The position numbers and the translations under genes were made by a program. Positions 7,069-13,601 of a stretch of 20,514 bases of DNA are shown here, in pieces. The stretch is from an uncultured Actinomycetes bacterium (GTDB taxonomy: Bacteria > Actinomycetota > Thermoleophilia > Solirubrobacterales > Solirubrobacteraceae), in assembly GCA_937888775.1 (NCBI GenBank), contig CALAQT010000064.1, forward strand, positions 1-20,514, written 5' to 3'. The number at the start of each line of letters is the position of its first letter. Within the stretch, counting starts at the first letter, position 1. The notes below the pieces were generated by a model. It made no database searches. It saw only the letters and a program-made list of their open reading frames with translations, and was not told the origin of the DNA.

Positions 7069-8486
7069 CACGACACCTCCTGGTTGATCTCAAGCGCCCG
7101 CGCACTCGCGAACGGGCGTCCGTTGGTGAGCCCGAGCGCTCTGCGCTCGGGCTCATTCGCAAGTCGAACCTCACGCCCAGCGCGCTCGGCGCAGCCAGCG
7201 AGCAGCCGTCCAAATCGCTCCCGAACCCATGACTCGGTGTCAGTCGGCGCCGCGATGACCAGCGCTCTGCCGCTGTCGATCGCGATCAGCTCGAGCGGCT
7301 TGAGCCAGATCGCGAACGTGCTCTCGCCGACAGCGTCGAGCAGCCACGTGCGAATGCACTCCCACTCGGCGCGGTCCTCGCAAGCCGGCAACCCGAGGCC
7401 TCGACGCACTTCAGCAAGGTCGACCCGGGCCGCGCGCCGTCGTTTGCGACCACGTTCGGTGACGTAGGCCTGCTCGATGAGGATCGAGCCCGGCGGGCTC
7501 CCCCCGGCAGGGGGGTTGGGGGGGTCTTCCGGGGTTCTGGGGTTCTGGGGTTCCTTCCCCGCGCGCGCGTTGGGTGCCGGGGTTTTTGCCGGGGTTTCTG
7601 CCGCCCTTTCCCCCGGGGTTTCCGACAGCGGCGGCTCGAAAAGCGTCTGAGCCTGACCGCCGTTTGCGACCGAAACCCCGGTCAGGAATGGACGGTTCTG
7701 GGGCGAAGCCGTCCGACCGTGACCGCCCTTTACGACGGAAACCCCGGTCAGGATCGGACCGTTCGCGCTGTCAACCGTCCAATCGTGACCGCCCTTTTCC
7801 CCCATCGTGGAGGCACGACCGACCGTCGATGTGTCTGCACCCGACGGTCCGGCCGCCGCCACGAGGGGACGCGCCCCCGCTGGCGGCGTCACACGCCGGG
7901 GCGCGCGGTGCACCCCGGCGTCGGCTCGCAGACGCGGGTCCGCGATCGTCCATACGTTCGTGTTCCCGCGGCCGCCAACACCGCTGACGAGGACGATCTC
8001 GCCCGACTGGAGCAGGCTCATCCGCGCCCGCCGGTACGTCCGGTCGGCGACGCCGGCGGCCGCGCACAGCTGCTCGGCCGCGAGGTCCCGCACGGTCCCA
8101 TCCGCGTCGGAGAGCGCCGCCATCGTCGCGAGCAGCAGCCTGGCCGGCCCGCGCGCGGAGCTGTACCCAAGCACGGCCTCGAACAGCTCGACGTTGATCT
8201 CGCCGTCCCACCACGGACCGGCATCGGCGAACGCCAAAGTCACGGTGCTCGCTCGTCCGCGGCCCGTCGCCCTCTCATCGACGACGACCAGGCCGCGGGC
8301 CTCGAGCTGCTCGCGGGCCTGCAGATACCGACTGCGGCAGAGTCCGGCCCGCGCCGCGGCCGCCGGCGCTCCGGGCCATGCCCGGTTCTCGCGATCGGCG
8401 AAGCTCGCGAGCGAGAGCGCAACGAGCCGCTCACCGGACACCAAGTCGTCCCGCGCGAGGACCGCGGCGATCGCTTGCCGGCTCAC
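7068..8486 (-). CDS. Replication-initiator-like protein: winged-helix N-terminus plus DnaA domain I-like C-terminus
   Basis: A 472-residue protein heading the partition operon. Residues about 10-85 resemble a plasmid-initiator winged helix (LVALSLASFADRENRAWPG, LCRSRYLQAREQLEARGLV, then a basic wing RATGRGRASTV). Residues 105-185 look like a second winged-helix unit. Residues 186-345 form a Pro/Gly-rich linker with a 22-residue repeat (GGHDWTVDSANGPILTGVSV.., GGHGRTASPQNRPFLTGVSV..). Residues 374-432 resemble DnaA domain I (WECIRTWLLDAVGESTFAIW, LKPLELIAID, LVIAAPTDTESWVRERFGRL), which in DnaA contacts helicase and partners. The DnaA AAA+ and DNA-binding domains are absent. GTG 8486 is chosen because GGAGGT lies 5 nt upstream; a start at 8564 would add a low-quality leader. 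Replication of an element is inferred from domains and neighbours. Confidence 0.75.
   Translation of the reverse strand: MSRQAIAAVLARDDLVSGERLVALSLASFADRENRAWPGAPAAAARAGLCRSRYLQAREQLEARGLVVVDERATGRGRASTVTLAFADAGPWWDGEINVELFEAVLGYSSARGPARLLLATMAALSDADGTVRDLAAEQLCAAAGVADRTYRRARMSLLQSGEIVLVSGVGGRGNTNVWTIADPRLRADAGVHRAPRRVTPPAGARPLVAAAGPSGADTSTVGRASTMGEKGGHDWTVDSANGPILTGVSVVKGGHGRTASPQNRPFLTGVSVANGGQAQTLFEPPLSETPGERAAETPAKTPAPNARAGKEPQNPRTPEDPPNPPAGGSPPGSILIEQAYVTERGRKRRRAARVDLAEVRRGLGLPACEDRAEWECIRTWLLDAVGESTFAIWLKPLELIAIDSGRALVIAAPTDTESWVRERFGRLLAGCAERAGREVRLANEPERRALGLTNGRPFASARALEINQEVS
7510..7550 (+). other. G-quadruplex-capable G runs in the initiator gene
   Basis: Five runs of four or more G occur on the plus strand (7510-7515, 7518-7524, 7531-7534, 7539-7542, 7547-7550) with loops of 2, 6, 4 and 4 nt. 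The minus strand here encodes a Pro-rich linker, so C-rich codons account for part of the pattern. The tandem GGGGTTCT units at 7531-7554 are nearly exact. Confidence 0.5.
7577..7747. repeat. Iteron-like array: five CCGGGGTTTC motifs in two orientations
   Basis: CCGGGGTTTC occurs at 7589-7598 and 7613-7622, with a one-mismatch copy at 7577-7586. Its reverse complement GAAACCCCGG occurs at 7672-7681 and 7738-7747. The plus-orientation copies fall in codons for ETP/KTP peptides and the inverted copies in codons for TGVSV, so one DNA word is kept while encoding different peptides. This suggests a DNA-level role such as initiator binding, though low-complexity coding is an alternative. Confidence 0.5.
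7654..7800. repeat. Direct repeats with 66-bp period inside the initiator gene
   Basis: TGACCGCC begins at 7654, 7720 and 7786, exactly 66 bp apart. The first two units are similar over most of their length (shared AAACCCCGGTCAGGA, then GGACGGTTC versus GGACCGTTC). The third unit is truncated after about 13 bp. In protein terms this is a 22-residue repeat centred on LTGVSV and GGH. Confidence 0.75.
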
Positions 8487-8629
8487 CGCCGACCTCCAAC
8501 GCAAGCTCGACCCGCGCAAGCCGAGCGCCGGTGGGAATCGAGCCGTGCCGCTGCAGCCGGGCACGTGGATTCCGTCCCTGGGCGCGGTAGACTGCCAGCA
8601 GAGTTTTTGATTGTGCGTTGACCACGGAA

Positions 8630-8649
8630 CGCCGGGCGGCCACCCGGCG
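8630..8649. repeat. GC-rich palindrome upstream of the initiator gene
   Basis: CGCCGGG (8630-8636) and CCCGGCG (8643-8649) form a perfect 7-bp stem with a 6-nt centre. Across the full 20 bp only one symmetric pair of positions breaks the palindrome. It lies about 145 bp upstream of the initiator start and next to the AT-richer patch. It is a candidate operator or origin hairpin. No T tract follows on either strand. Confidence 0.45.
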
Positions 8650-8880
8650 CTTCGCGTTTAAGAGGCGATCTCACGGCGGAGCCCTCGGTCGAACCGCACC
8701 GGATCGCCTGGGCCATCGGGCTACGTCAATGCAAGAGAGCGAAGGACGTGGGGACCGAGCCGGTCGCCAACACCGGCGATCCCACCCCACCAAGCGATTG
8801 GCTCGAAGCCGCGATCCACCAGCGAATCTGCGCGACGTCCGCGCCGACTTCCCCGCATGCGCCGGCCGAACAGACGAACC

Positions 8881-8974
8881 CCTCGAAATCGAGGACAGCA
8901 GGCACGCCCCTGCCGCGGTCTTGAGAACCGCTAAGGGCTGGCTCGGTGCTGTCGAGCTCGAATCCCTTGCTCGA
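8881..8974. repeat. Cluster of four short perfect hairpins
   Basis: The four stems are CCTCG/CGAGG with a 4-nt loop (8881-8894), GCAGG/CCTGC with a 6-nt loop (8898-8913), GCGGT/ACCGC with a 7-nt loop (8915-8931) and TCGAGC/GCTCGA with an 11-nt loop (8952-8974). The first three are separated by only 3 and 1 nt. No T tract follows. It could be a structured RNA or origin-associated structure, or chance in GC-rich sequence. Confidence 0.35.
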
Positions 8975-9163
8975 GCGTGCGGGAGCCCGTCAGACGGTGT
9001 GATGCCGCGCCTCTCGGCGACGGAGCCGCCCGGCACTCGGTGGGGTGTCGGCCAACTCTTCCAGGCAATCGATTCTGATGTTCCGGCCCGCCGTCTGGCA
9101 AACCTCGTCCAAGGCGGTCCAGCCCACCGAACCACGACGCGCAAGGAGACGAGACGCGGACGA

Positions 9164-9185
9164 ACGTTGCGCCCACGTTGCGCCA
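9164..9185. repeat. 11-bp tandem repeat next to the tRNA-Thr 3' end
   Basis: ACGTTGCGCCC is followed directly by ACGTTGCGCCA, about 53-74 bp beyond the tRNA 3' end. Short direct repeats at this distance from a tRNA can be arm-type integrase binding sites, which is a context-based guess. Confidence 0.4.
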
Positions 9186-9237
9186 AGCGCGGACTCCTCA
9201 CAGCCGCCCCGGCACTTTTTCCCTGCAAATGGCCCCA

Positions 9238-9310
<73 letters not shown>

Positions 9311-9355
9311 GTTGGTTCCCAGCGTAGCGATTTGCGCCGGAGCCCGGCGAGCGTA

Positions 9356-10645
9356 CTAGCCCCCGTAGGCGGCCTGCAGCAGCGACAGCATTTGCGGCGC
9401 GCTGGATGGGCCGATGGGCGAGCCGCTGGAGTCAGCGAAGCCCATCTCGATATGCGGGCCTGTGGAGATACCGACGATTCCGTAGCCGATCTCCGAGATC
9501 ACCTGTCCGGCACTGACGTGCGCGCCGACGGGGGTCCAGTTGCCCGGTCCGGCGTGCCCGTAGTACACGTAGTCGTAGCCGTCCAGCGGGCTGTCGCAGT
9601 GCAGCACCGGAGCGGACGGCCCGAAGCCACCGATTCCGTGTAGGACGATGGTGCCCGAGCAGACCGCGTACTCAGGCGTGCCGCCCGGCGCCGACATGTC
9701 GACCCCGTCGTCGAGCGACCACGTACTCGGTGGCGAGACGTAGGCCTTGGGCAGTGGGAACGTGAAGCCGCCGCTGCTTGAGGTCTGAGAAGACCCGGCC
9801 GACGAGCTGCCCGAGCCACTGGAACCGCTCGGCGCGTTCTGGCCGCTGGCGGCCGGCGCCTGCGTTGCGGCTGCGGCTGCGGCCTGGGCGGCTTGGATCT
9901 TCGTCAGCTGGGCTTGAAGCCCGGCGACCTGGCCGCGGGCGGCGGCGAGCTGGCCCGCCGTGGCGTTGCGCACGCGGATCGCGGCGATCTGCCGGCTAAC
10001 CAGGACGTATTGGCTGTGATCGAGGCTGTTGCGCTCGCGCAACACCTGAGCCGTGAGATTCTGCTGGCGTACTTCCAGCGCCCCTAGGCGAGTGGCCTGT
10101 GCCGCCACCGCCCGACGCGCTGCCCGAACCTGTCCGACGATCTGCACGTCCTGGTTTCGGATCCGCTGGGCAAAGGCGAGCCGCTCGAGCAGATCGTTGA
10201 AGCCGGTCGACTCGAGCACCACGCTGACGATGTCCGGGCGGTCGGTTTCGTAGCTGCTGATCAGCTGGCTGGAGAGGACACTCTCGGCCCGTGTCTCGAA
10301 CGCCTCCAGTCGCGTCAGCCGCGTGCGGGCCGCGCTCAATTGCTCGCGCAGCTTCAACAGCTCGTTGCGCTTGGCGTCGAGATCGGCCTGGGTCGACGCG
10401 ATCTGACGCTCCAGGGCACCAATGCTCAGGTTCAGGGTCGAGACCCGGCCAGAGGCGGCCCCGACCGCGCTCTTGAGACCGGAGATTCGATTCTGGCCGG
10501 CGCTGATCTGCTGGTCGAGCTGACTGGGGCTCGCGGCCCGCGCCTGCGGCGACCAGACGTTCAGCATTGCGGCCAGCAGGAGCCCCAGCGACACGGCGAA
10601 GGCCGCACCGACCGCGCGAAGCAGTTGCATTCTTGCGCTGGGCAT
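9356..10645 (-). CDS. Secreted coiled-coil LytM/M23-like peptidoglycan hydrolase or activator
   Basis: A 429-residue exported cell-wall protein. Residues 1-38 are a signal peptide (MQLLRAVGAAFAVSLGLLLA core, QARAA end). Residues 40-280 are long Ala/Leu/Gln/Arg coiled coils of the EnvC/RipC type (PSQLDQQISAGQNRISGLKS ... ERQIASTQADLDAKRNELLK ...). Residues 270-295 are a Ser/Gly linker, and residues 296-429 a LytM (M23) domain. The zinc and catalytic positions are partly substituted. The HxGxD motif is D312-D-G-V-D316, the YxH histidine is kept (H364 in VYYGHA), and the HxH pair is H398-I-E400. Two of the three canonical zinc-ligand histidines are therefore Asp and Glu, so it may be a non-hydrolytic activator or use an acidic site. 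ATG 10645 is preferred; ATG 10630 is an alternative. No strong Shine-Dalgarno is seen. Flanked by tRNA-Tyr and tRNA-Thr on the same strand. Confidence 0.87.
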   Translation of the reverse strand: MPSARMQLLRAVGAAFAVSLGLLLAAMLNVWSPQARAASPSQLDQQISAGQNRISGLKSAVGAASGRVSTLNLSIGALERQIASTQADLDAKRNELLKLREQLSAARTRLTRLEAFETRAESVLSSQLISSYETDRPDIVSVVLESTGFNDLLERLAFAQRIRNQDVQIVGQVRAARRAVAAQATRLGALEVRQQNLTAQVLRERNSLDHSQYVLVSRQIAAIRVRNATAGQLAAARGQVAGLQAQLTKIQAAQAAAAAATQAPAASGQNAPSGSSGSGSSSAGSSQTSSSGGFTFPLPKAYVSPPSTWSLDDGVDMSAPGGTPEYAVCSGTIVLHGIGGFGPSAPVLHCDSPLDGYDYVYYGHAGPGNWTPVGAHVSAGQVISEIGYGIVGISTGPHIEMGFADSSGSPIGPSSAPQMLSLLQAAYGG

Positions 10646-10904
10646 AGGTTCTCTTGGACAACCCTCGGTGGCCGGCGGCTCAGTGACCTGCGCGGCCCCA
10701 GTCAGGGCGGTCAAGGTAACACGAGCATGGTGCGGGACCGCCGACCGAGCGTGGCTTGCACGAAAACCTGCATTCGTAGGCATTCGACGCCTCGCATCGA
10801 ATGGCCGGCGCGGACATGGCGAACGCCTTCCGCTCGGTTGGCCGGAGGTCGTGATAGGATCCAAGTTGATCGGCCCGAGATCGTCGGCGAGCCCAGCGGG
10901 TCTA
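10646..10904. other. Intergenic region between the LytM-like gene and tRNA-Tyr
   Basis: About 260 bp without a convincing gene. It contains a 7-bp inverted repeat (CATTCGA at 10781-10787, TCGAATG at 10797-10803, 9-nt spacer). The promoter of the LytM-like gene should lie here, but no clear -35/-10 pair is seen. Confidence 0.35.
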
Positions 10905-10986
10905 TGGCGGGGGCAGGATTCGAACCTGCGAAGGCTGAGCCGCGAGATTTACAGTCTCGTCCCTTTGACCGCTCGGGTACCCCGCC
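10905..10986 (-). tRNA. tRNA-Tyr(GTA)
   Basis: A type II tRNA of 82 nt on the minus strand. The acceptor stem is GGCGGGG/CCCCGCC with discriminator A. The anticodon arm is CGAGA-CTGTAAA-TCTCG with anticodon GTA. It has a long variable arm and the T arm GCAGG-TTCGAAT-CCTGC. CCA is not encoded. It sits between the sigma factor gene and the LytM-like gene. Confidence 0.96.
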
Positions 10987-10995
10987 GGGTTCGAG

Positions 10996-11265
10996 TCAGT
11001 TTAGGAGCTTTCGCCGTCTGGTGGCTTGCGATGCAGCCTGCGATCCGTCGCGTGCATCCCGTGTGAGCAGCTGGAGGCCGACCGAGTCCGCGTCGATCTC
11101 GAACGGTGCATAGCGGGGTCCGCCGAGCAGGCTGCTGCAATCGCCACCCACCGCACCGGCAGGGATGAACGGGCGCCGACCGGCTCCGACGAGGACAAAC
11201 CAGTAGTCATATACGTTCGCGTCCGGACAGAAAAGCCGCCGCCAGTCAGCGGTTATCGAACGCGC
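10996..11265 (-). other. Open frame of about 89 codons after the sigma factor stop (possible gene remnant)
   Basis: Directly after the sigma factor stop, and in the same frame, a reading stretch continues without stops to a TGA at 10996-10998. It contains protein-like sequence: NVYDYWFVLVGAGRRPFIPA, then GDCSSLLGGPRYAPFEIDAD and SVGLQLLTRDARDGSQ. The only in-frame standard start is a GTG at 11151 (51 residues), which would cut off the more convincing N-terminal part; a TATATG at about 11210 offers an ATG in another frame. It may be a small gene with a frameshift near its start, a decayed gene, or a chance open frame. No family is recognised. It ends 10 bp before the 5' end of tRNA-Tyr. Confidence 0.25.
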
Positions 11266-12411
11266 TCAGGACACGTCGCGCAGACGCTGGGCCTCGGGCA
11301 GCGCCTCGAGCTTCTTGAGCGTGTGGTTCTCGATCTGACGGATCCGCTCGCGCGTCACGTTGAAGGCGCGGCCGACCTCCTCCAGCGTGTAGGGCCGCTC
11401 ACCGGTGAGGCCGAATCGCATCTCGATCACCTCGCGCTCGCGCTCGGGCAGAGCCGCCAGCGCCCGGCGCAGGTTCTCCCGACGCAGCCGATCGGCGGCA
11501 AGCTCGAACGGTGACTCTGCAGTCTGGTCCTCGACGAAGTCGCCAAGCTCTGAGTCGTCCTCCTCGCCGATTGGCTTCTCCAGCGAGATCGGCTGCTGGG
11601 CCATGCGCATCACGTCGCGCACCTCGCGGACCGTTGTCTCGAGCTCGGCCGCGATCTCATGCGGCGTCGGCTCACGACCCAGTTGCTGGACGAGCTGGCG
11701 CTCGACGTGGACCACCTTGTTGAGCTTCTCGACCATGTGGACCGGGATCCGGATCGTGCGGCCCTTGTCGGCGATCGCACGCGTCACGGCCTGGCGGATC
11801 CACCAGGTGGCGTAGGTGGAGAACTTGTAGCCCCGGCGGTAGTCAAACTTCTCCACCGCCCGGATCAGGCCCATCGACCCCTCCTGGATCAGATCGAGGA
11901 AGGTCAGTCCCCGCCCCAGATAGCTCTTGGCGATCGAGACCACAAGGCGCAGGTTGGCCTCGATCATCTTCTGCTTGGCGAGCATGTCGCCACGTTCGAT
12001 GCGACGCGCCAGCTGCACCTCCTGCTCGGCGGTCAGCAGGTTGACGCGGCCGATCGAGCGCAGATACAGACGCAGCGAGTCGAGGCTCGGCTCCACCGTC
12101 AGGTCGATCTCGACCTTCTTGCGCTGGTCGAGCCCGGCCTCGGCCGAGCTGGAGGCGCTCATCTCGATGCTTCCCGCCTCGGACTTAGCGGGACGCCCAT
12201 CGGCTTCGACGACGTCGATCCCCTGTTCGTCGAGATAGGCGTGGAGCTCGCGAAGCTGCTCCTTGGTGGCCTCCACCTCCTCCAGACACGTCTCGATCTC
12301 AACGAAGGTCAGGAACCCGCGTTCCAGGCCCACAGCGATCAGCGGACGCAACTCGTCAAGCTCGACGATCGGAACTTCGTCGCTGAGTAGAACCACTTCC
12401 TTCGTGCTCAC
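11266..12411 (-). CDS. rpoD: Primary-type RNA polymerase sigma-70 factor (RpoD/SigA family)
   Basis: A 381-residue sigma factor with all four regions, expected to direct housekeeping transcription. Region 1.1-like N-terminus: [19 protein letters not shown]. Region 1.2: [20 protein letters not shown]. Region 2: [40 protein letters not shown] and [20 protein letters not shown], the signature -10 recognition and melting helix. Region 3: [20 protein letters not shown]. Region 4: [19 protein letters not shown] and [20 protein letters not shown] for -35 recognition. I prefer GTG 12411 (VSTKEVVLL) because GGGAGGAG lies 10 nt upstream. The alternative GTG at 12447 lies inside a palindrome with poor spacing. 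A short acidic linker replaces the long N-terminal extension of many actinobacterial primary sigmas. Divergent from folE2. A paralogous group 2 factor cannot be excluded. Confidence 0.93.
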   Translation of the reverse strand: MSTKEVVLLSDEVPIVELDELRPLIAVGLERGFLTFVEIETCLEEVEATKEQLRELHAYLDEQGIDVVEADGRPAKSEAGSIEMSASSSAEAGLDQRKKVEIDLTVEPSLDSLRLYLRSIGRVNLLTAEQEVQLARRIERGDMLAKQKMIEANLRLVVSIAKSYLGRGLTFLDLIQEGSMGLIRAVEKFDYRRGYKFSTYATWWIRQAVTRAIADKGRTIRIPVHMVEKLNKVVHVERQLVQQLGREPTPHEIAAELETTVREVRDVMRMAQQPISLEKPIGEEDDSELGDFVEDQTAESPFELAADRLRRENLRRALAALPEREREVIEMRFGLTGERPYTLEEVGRAFNVTRERIRQIENHTLKKLEALPEAQRLRDVS

Positions 12412-12440
12412 AGCCCCTGAGCTCCTCCCGGTGCGGACAC

Positions 12441-12459
12441 GAGGCACCTCAGGTGCCTC
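12441..12459 (-). repeat. Perfect 9-bp inverted repeat in the sigma factor leader
   Basis: GAGGCACCT and AGGTGCCTC are separated by one base. In RNA this would be an 8-bp stem with a 3-nt loop, about 30 nt after the predicted transcription start and about 30 nt before GTG 12411. It could be an operator or a leader hairpin. Confidence 0.55.
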
Positions 12460-12487
12460 CTCTCTTCACTCTCAATGCGACGCGCGA

Positions 12488-12515
12488 TTGATACCACAAT
12501 CCCAGCCGTTGTCCA
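12488..12515 (-). promoter_or_regulatory. Predicted sigma-70 promoter of the sigma factor gene
   Basis: Read on the minus strand, TGGACA (12515-12510) is followed after 16 nt by TATCAA (12493-12488). Both are close to the TTGACA and TATAAT consensus. They lie about 80 bp upstream of the preferred start, in the 155-bp divergent region with folE2. No equally good promoter is seen for folE2. Confidence 0.45.
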
Positions 12516-12566
12516 GAGCCGCGCGACACTGCCGAACCCTCTGGCTCTCTACCCTTGTTGTCAGCC

Positions 12567-13565
12567 ATGCTCCCCAGCCGTTCCTCAAGCATCCGGTTGG
12601 TCGACGTCCAGTCGTCGGCGCCCGCGCTGGCGCTGAGCCTCTCACGCGTCGGCGTGACCGGTGTCGAGAAGGTCATCCGGCTGCGCCAGAACGGATCCGA
12701 GCAGTTCTTCTCGGCCCGGTTTGAGTGCGTCGTCGATCTGGGGCCCGATCAGAAGGGCGCCCACATGTCGCGCTTTGAGGAAGTGATCAACGAGGCGATC
12801 GGTGAGGTCGTGCTCGGCGAGTCGACCTTCCGCGCCGAAACGCTCGCCGAGCACATCGCGCAGTTGGTTCGCACGCGTCAGGGCGCGCGCCGGGCCGAGG
12901 TGACGATCGAGGCCCGCTTCCCGGAGCACAAGCCCGCTCCGGTGTCAGGGATTCAGACCCAGGAGCTCTACACACTCCATGGCTGCGCGGTGGCAACCGA
13001 GCTCGGCACCCGGCGCCTGATCGGAGTGACGGCGCAGGGCATCACCGCCTGCCCGTGTGCGCAGCAACTGGTCGCCGGCGCCGCGCGTGAGCGCCTGGAA
13101 GCCGAGGGCTTCGACGCCGACGACGTGGAGCGGATCCTCAACGCCGTGCCGGTCGCCACCCACAACCAGCGTGGTCTCGGCACGCTGCATGTCGGCTGCA
13201 CCGAGCTGTGCGAGGACGAGATCGACGCCGGAGCGCTGCTGGAGGTCGTGGAGCAGTCGATGTCGTCTGAGATCTACGAGCTGATGAAGCGATCAGACGA
13301 AGCGCACGTGGTGGAAAAGGCTCACCGGCGGCCGCGGTTCGTCGAGGACTGCGTGCGTGAGATGGTTCGCGGCGTGATCAAACGGTTCCCGGGATTGGAT
13401 GACCTGGCGTTCGTCTCGGCGCGTCAGGTCAATCTGGAGACGATCCACCAGCACAACGTGGTGGCCGAGCGGTTCGGCACGCTGGGTGAGGTCCGCGGCG
13501 AGCTGAGCACCGGAGCCCCGGAGCCGGTTCACACGAGCCGCCAAGCCTGGCTCGACGTCGCCTGA
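12567..13565 (+). CDS. folE2: GTP cyclohydrolase FolE2 (type IB)
   Basis: A 332-residue enzyme converting GTP to 7,8-dihydroneopterin triphosphate, the first step of folate (and queuosine precursor) synthesis; type IB enzymes tolerate metals other than zinc. Family motifs visible are: DVQ near the N-terminus (13-15); RVGVTGVEKVI (27-37); VDLGPDQKGAHMSRFEEV (56-73); TACPCAQQL (160-168) with the conserved cysteines; VATHNQRG (197-204); IYELMKRSDE (236-245); RFVED (257-261); and ETIHQHNVVAE (291-301). ATG 12567 is chosen because family similarity starts a few residues later; a TTG at 12555 is possible. No Shine-Dalgarno is seen, so leaderless translation is plausible. First gene of a closely spaced plus-strand group. 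Confidence 0.93.
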   Translation: MLPSRSSSIRLVDVQSSAPALALSLSRVGVTGVEKVIRLRQNGSEQFFSARFECVVDLGPDQKGAHMSRFEEVINEAIGEVVLGESTFRAETLAEHIAQLVRTRQGARRAEVTIEARFPEHKPAPVSGIQTQELYTLHGCAVATELGTRRLIGVTAQGITACPCAQQLVAGAARERLEAEGFDADDVERILNAVPVATHNQRGLGTLHVGCTELCEDEIDAGALLEVVEQSMSSEIYELMKRSDEAHVVEKAHRRPRFVEDCVREMVRGVIKRFPGLDDLAFVSARQVNLETIHQHNVVAERFGTLGEVRGELSTGAPEPVHTSRQAWLDVA

Positions 13566-13601
13566 GCCGCCGCACCCGGCCCAAACGTCATCATTGGTCC
13601 C

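Larger units (their letters stand above)
8487..9237. other. Non-coding region between the initiator gene and tRNA-Thr
   Basis: About 750 bp without a convincing gene in any frame; the long plus-strand frame runs through the tRNA and has no recognisable domain. It holds a CGCCGGG/CCCGGCG palindrome at 8630-8649, an AT-richer patch around 8601-8620, a cluster of small hairpins at 8881-8974 and an 11-bp tandem repeat at 9164-9185 close to the tRNA 3' end. It presumably includes the promoter of the initiator operon, for which I see no clear -35/-10 pair. No integrase or excisionase is recognised. Confidence 0.5.

Noticed and set aside
6244..7467. 407-residue plus-strand open frame
   Set aside because: Antisense to parA, which has clear Walker motifs; the translation is Arg/Gln-rich without any domain.
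8915..8931. tRNA-like anticodon arm GCGGT-CTTGAGA-ACCGC (would read as Ser TGA)
   Set aside because: No matching acceptor stem, D arm or proper T arm can be drawn around it on either strand, so it is not a tRNA gene.
3115..9237. Integrase, relaxase or second att copy for the plasmid-like block
   Set aside because: No tyrosine or serine recombinase motif, no relaxase and no repeat of the tRNA-Thr 3' end could be found, so element boundaries are not annotated.
12412..12447. Earlier GTG start for the sigma factor at 12447
   Set aside because: The codon lies inside the leader palindrome, its nearest AGGAGG is about 15 nt away, and the extra residues are unlike the family. GTG 12411 has a better-placed GGGAGGAG.
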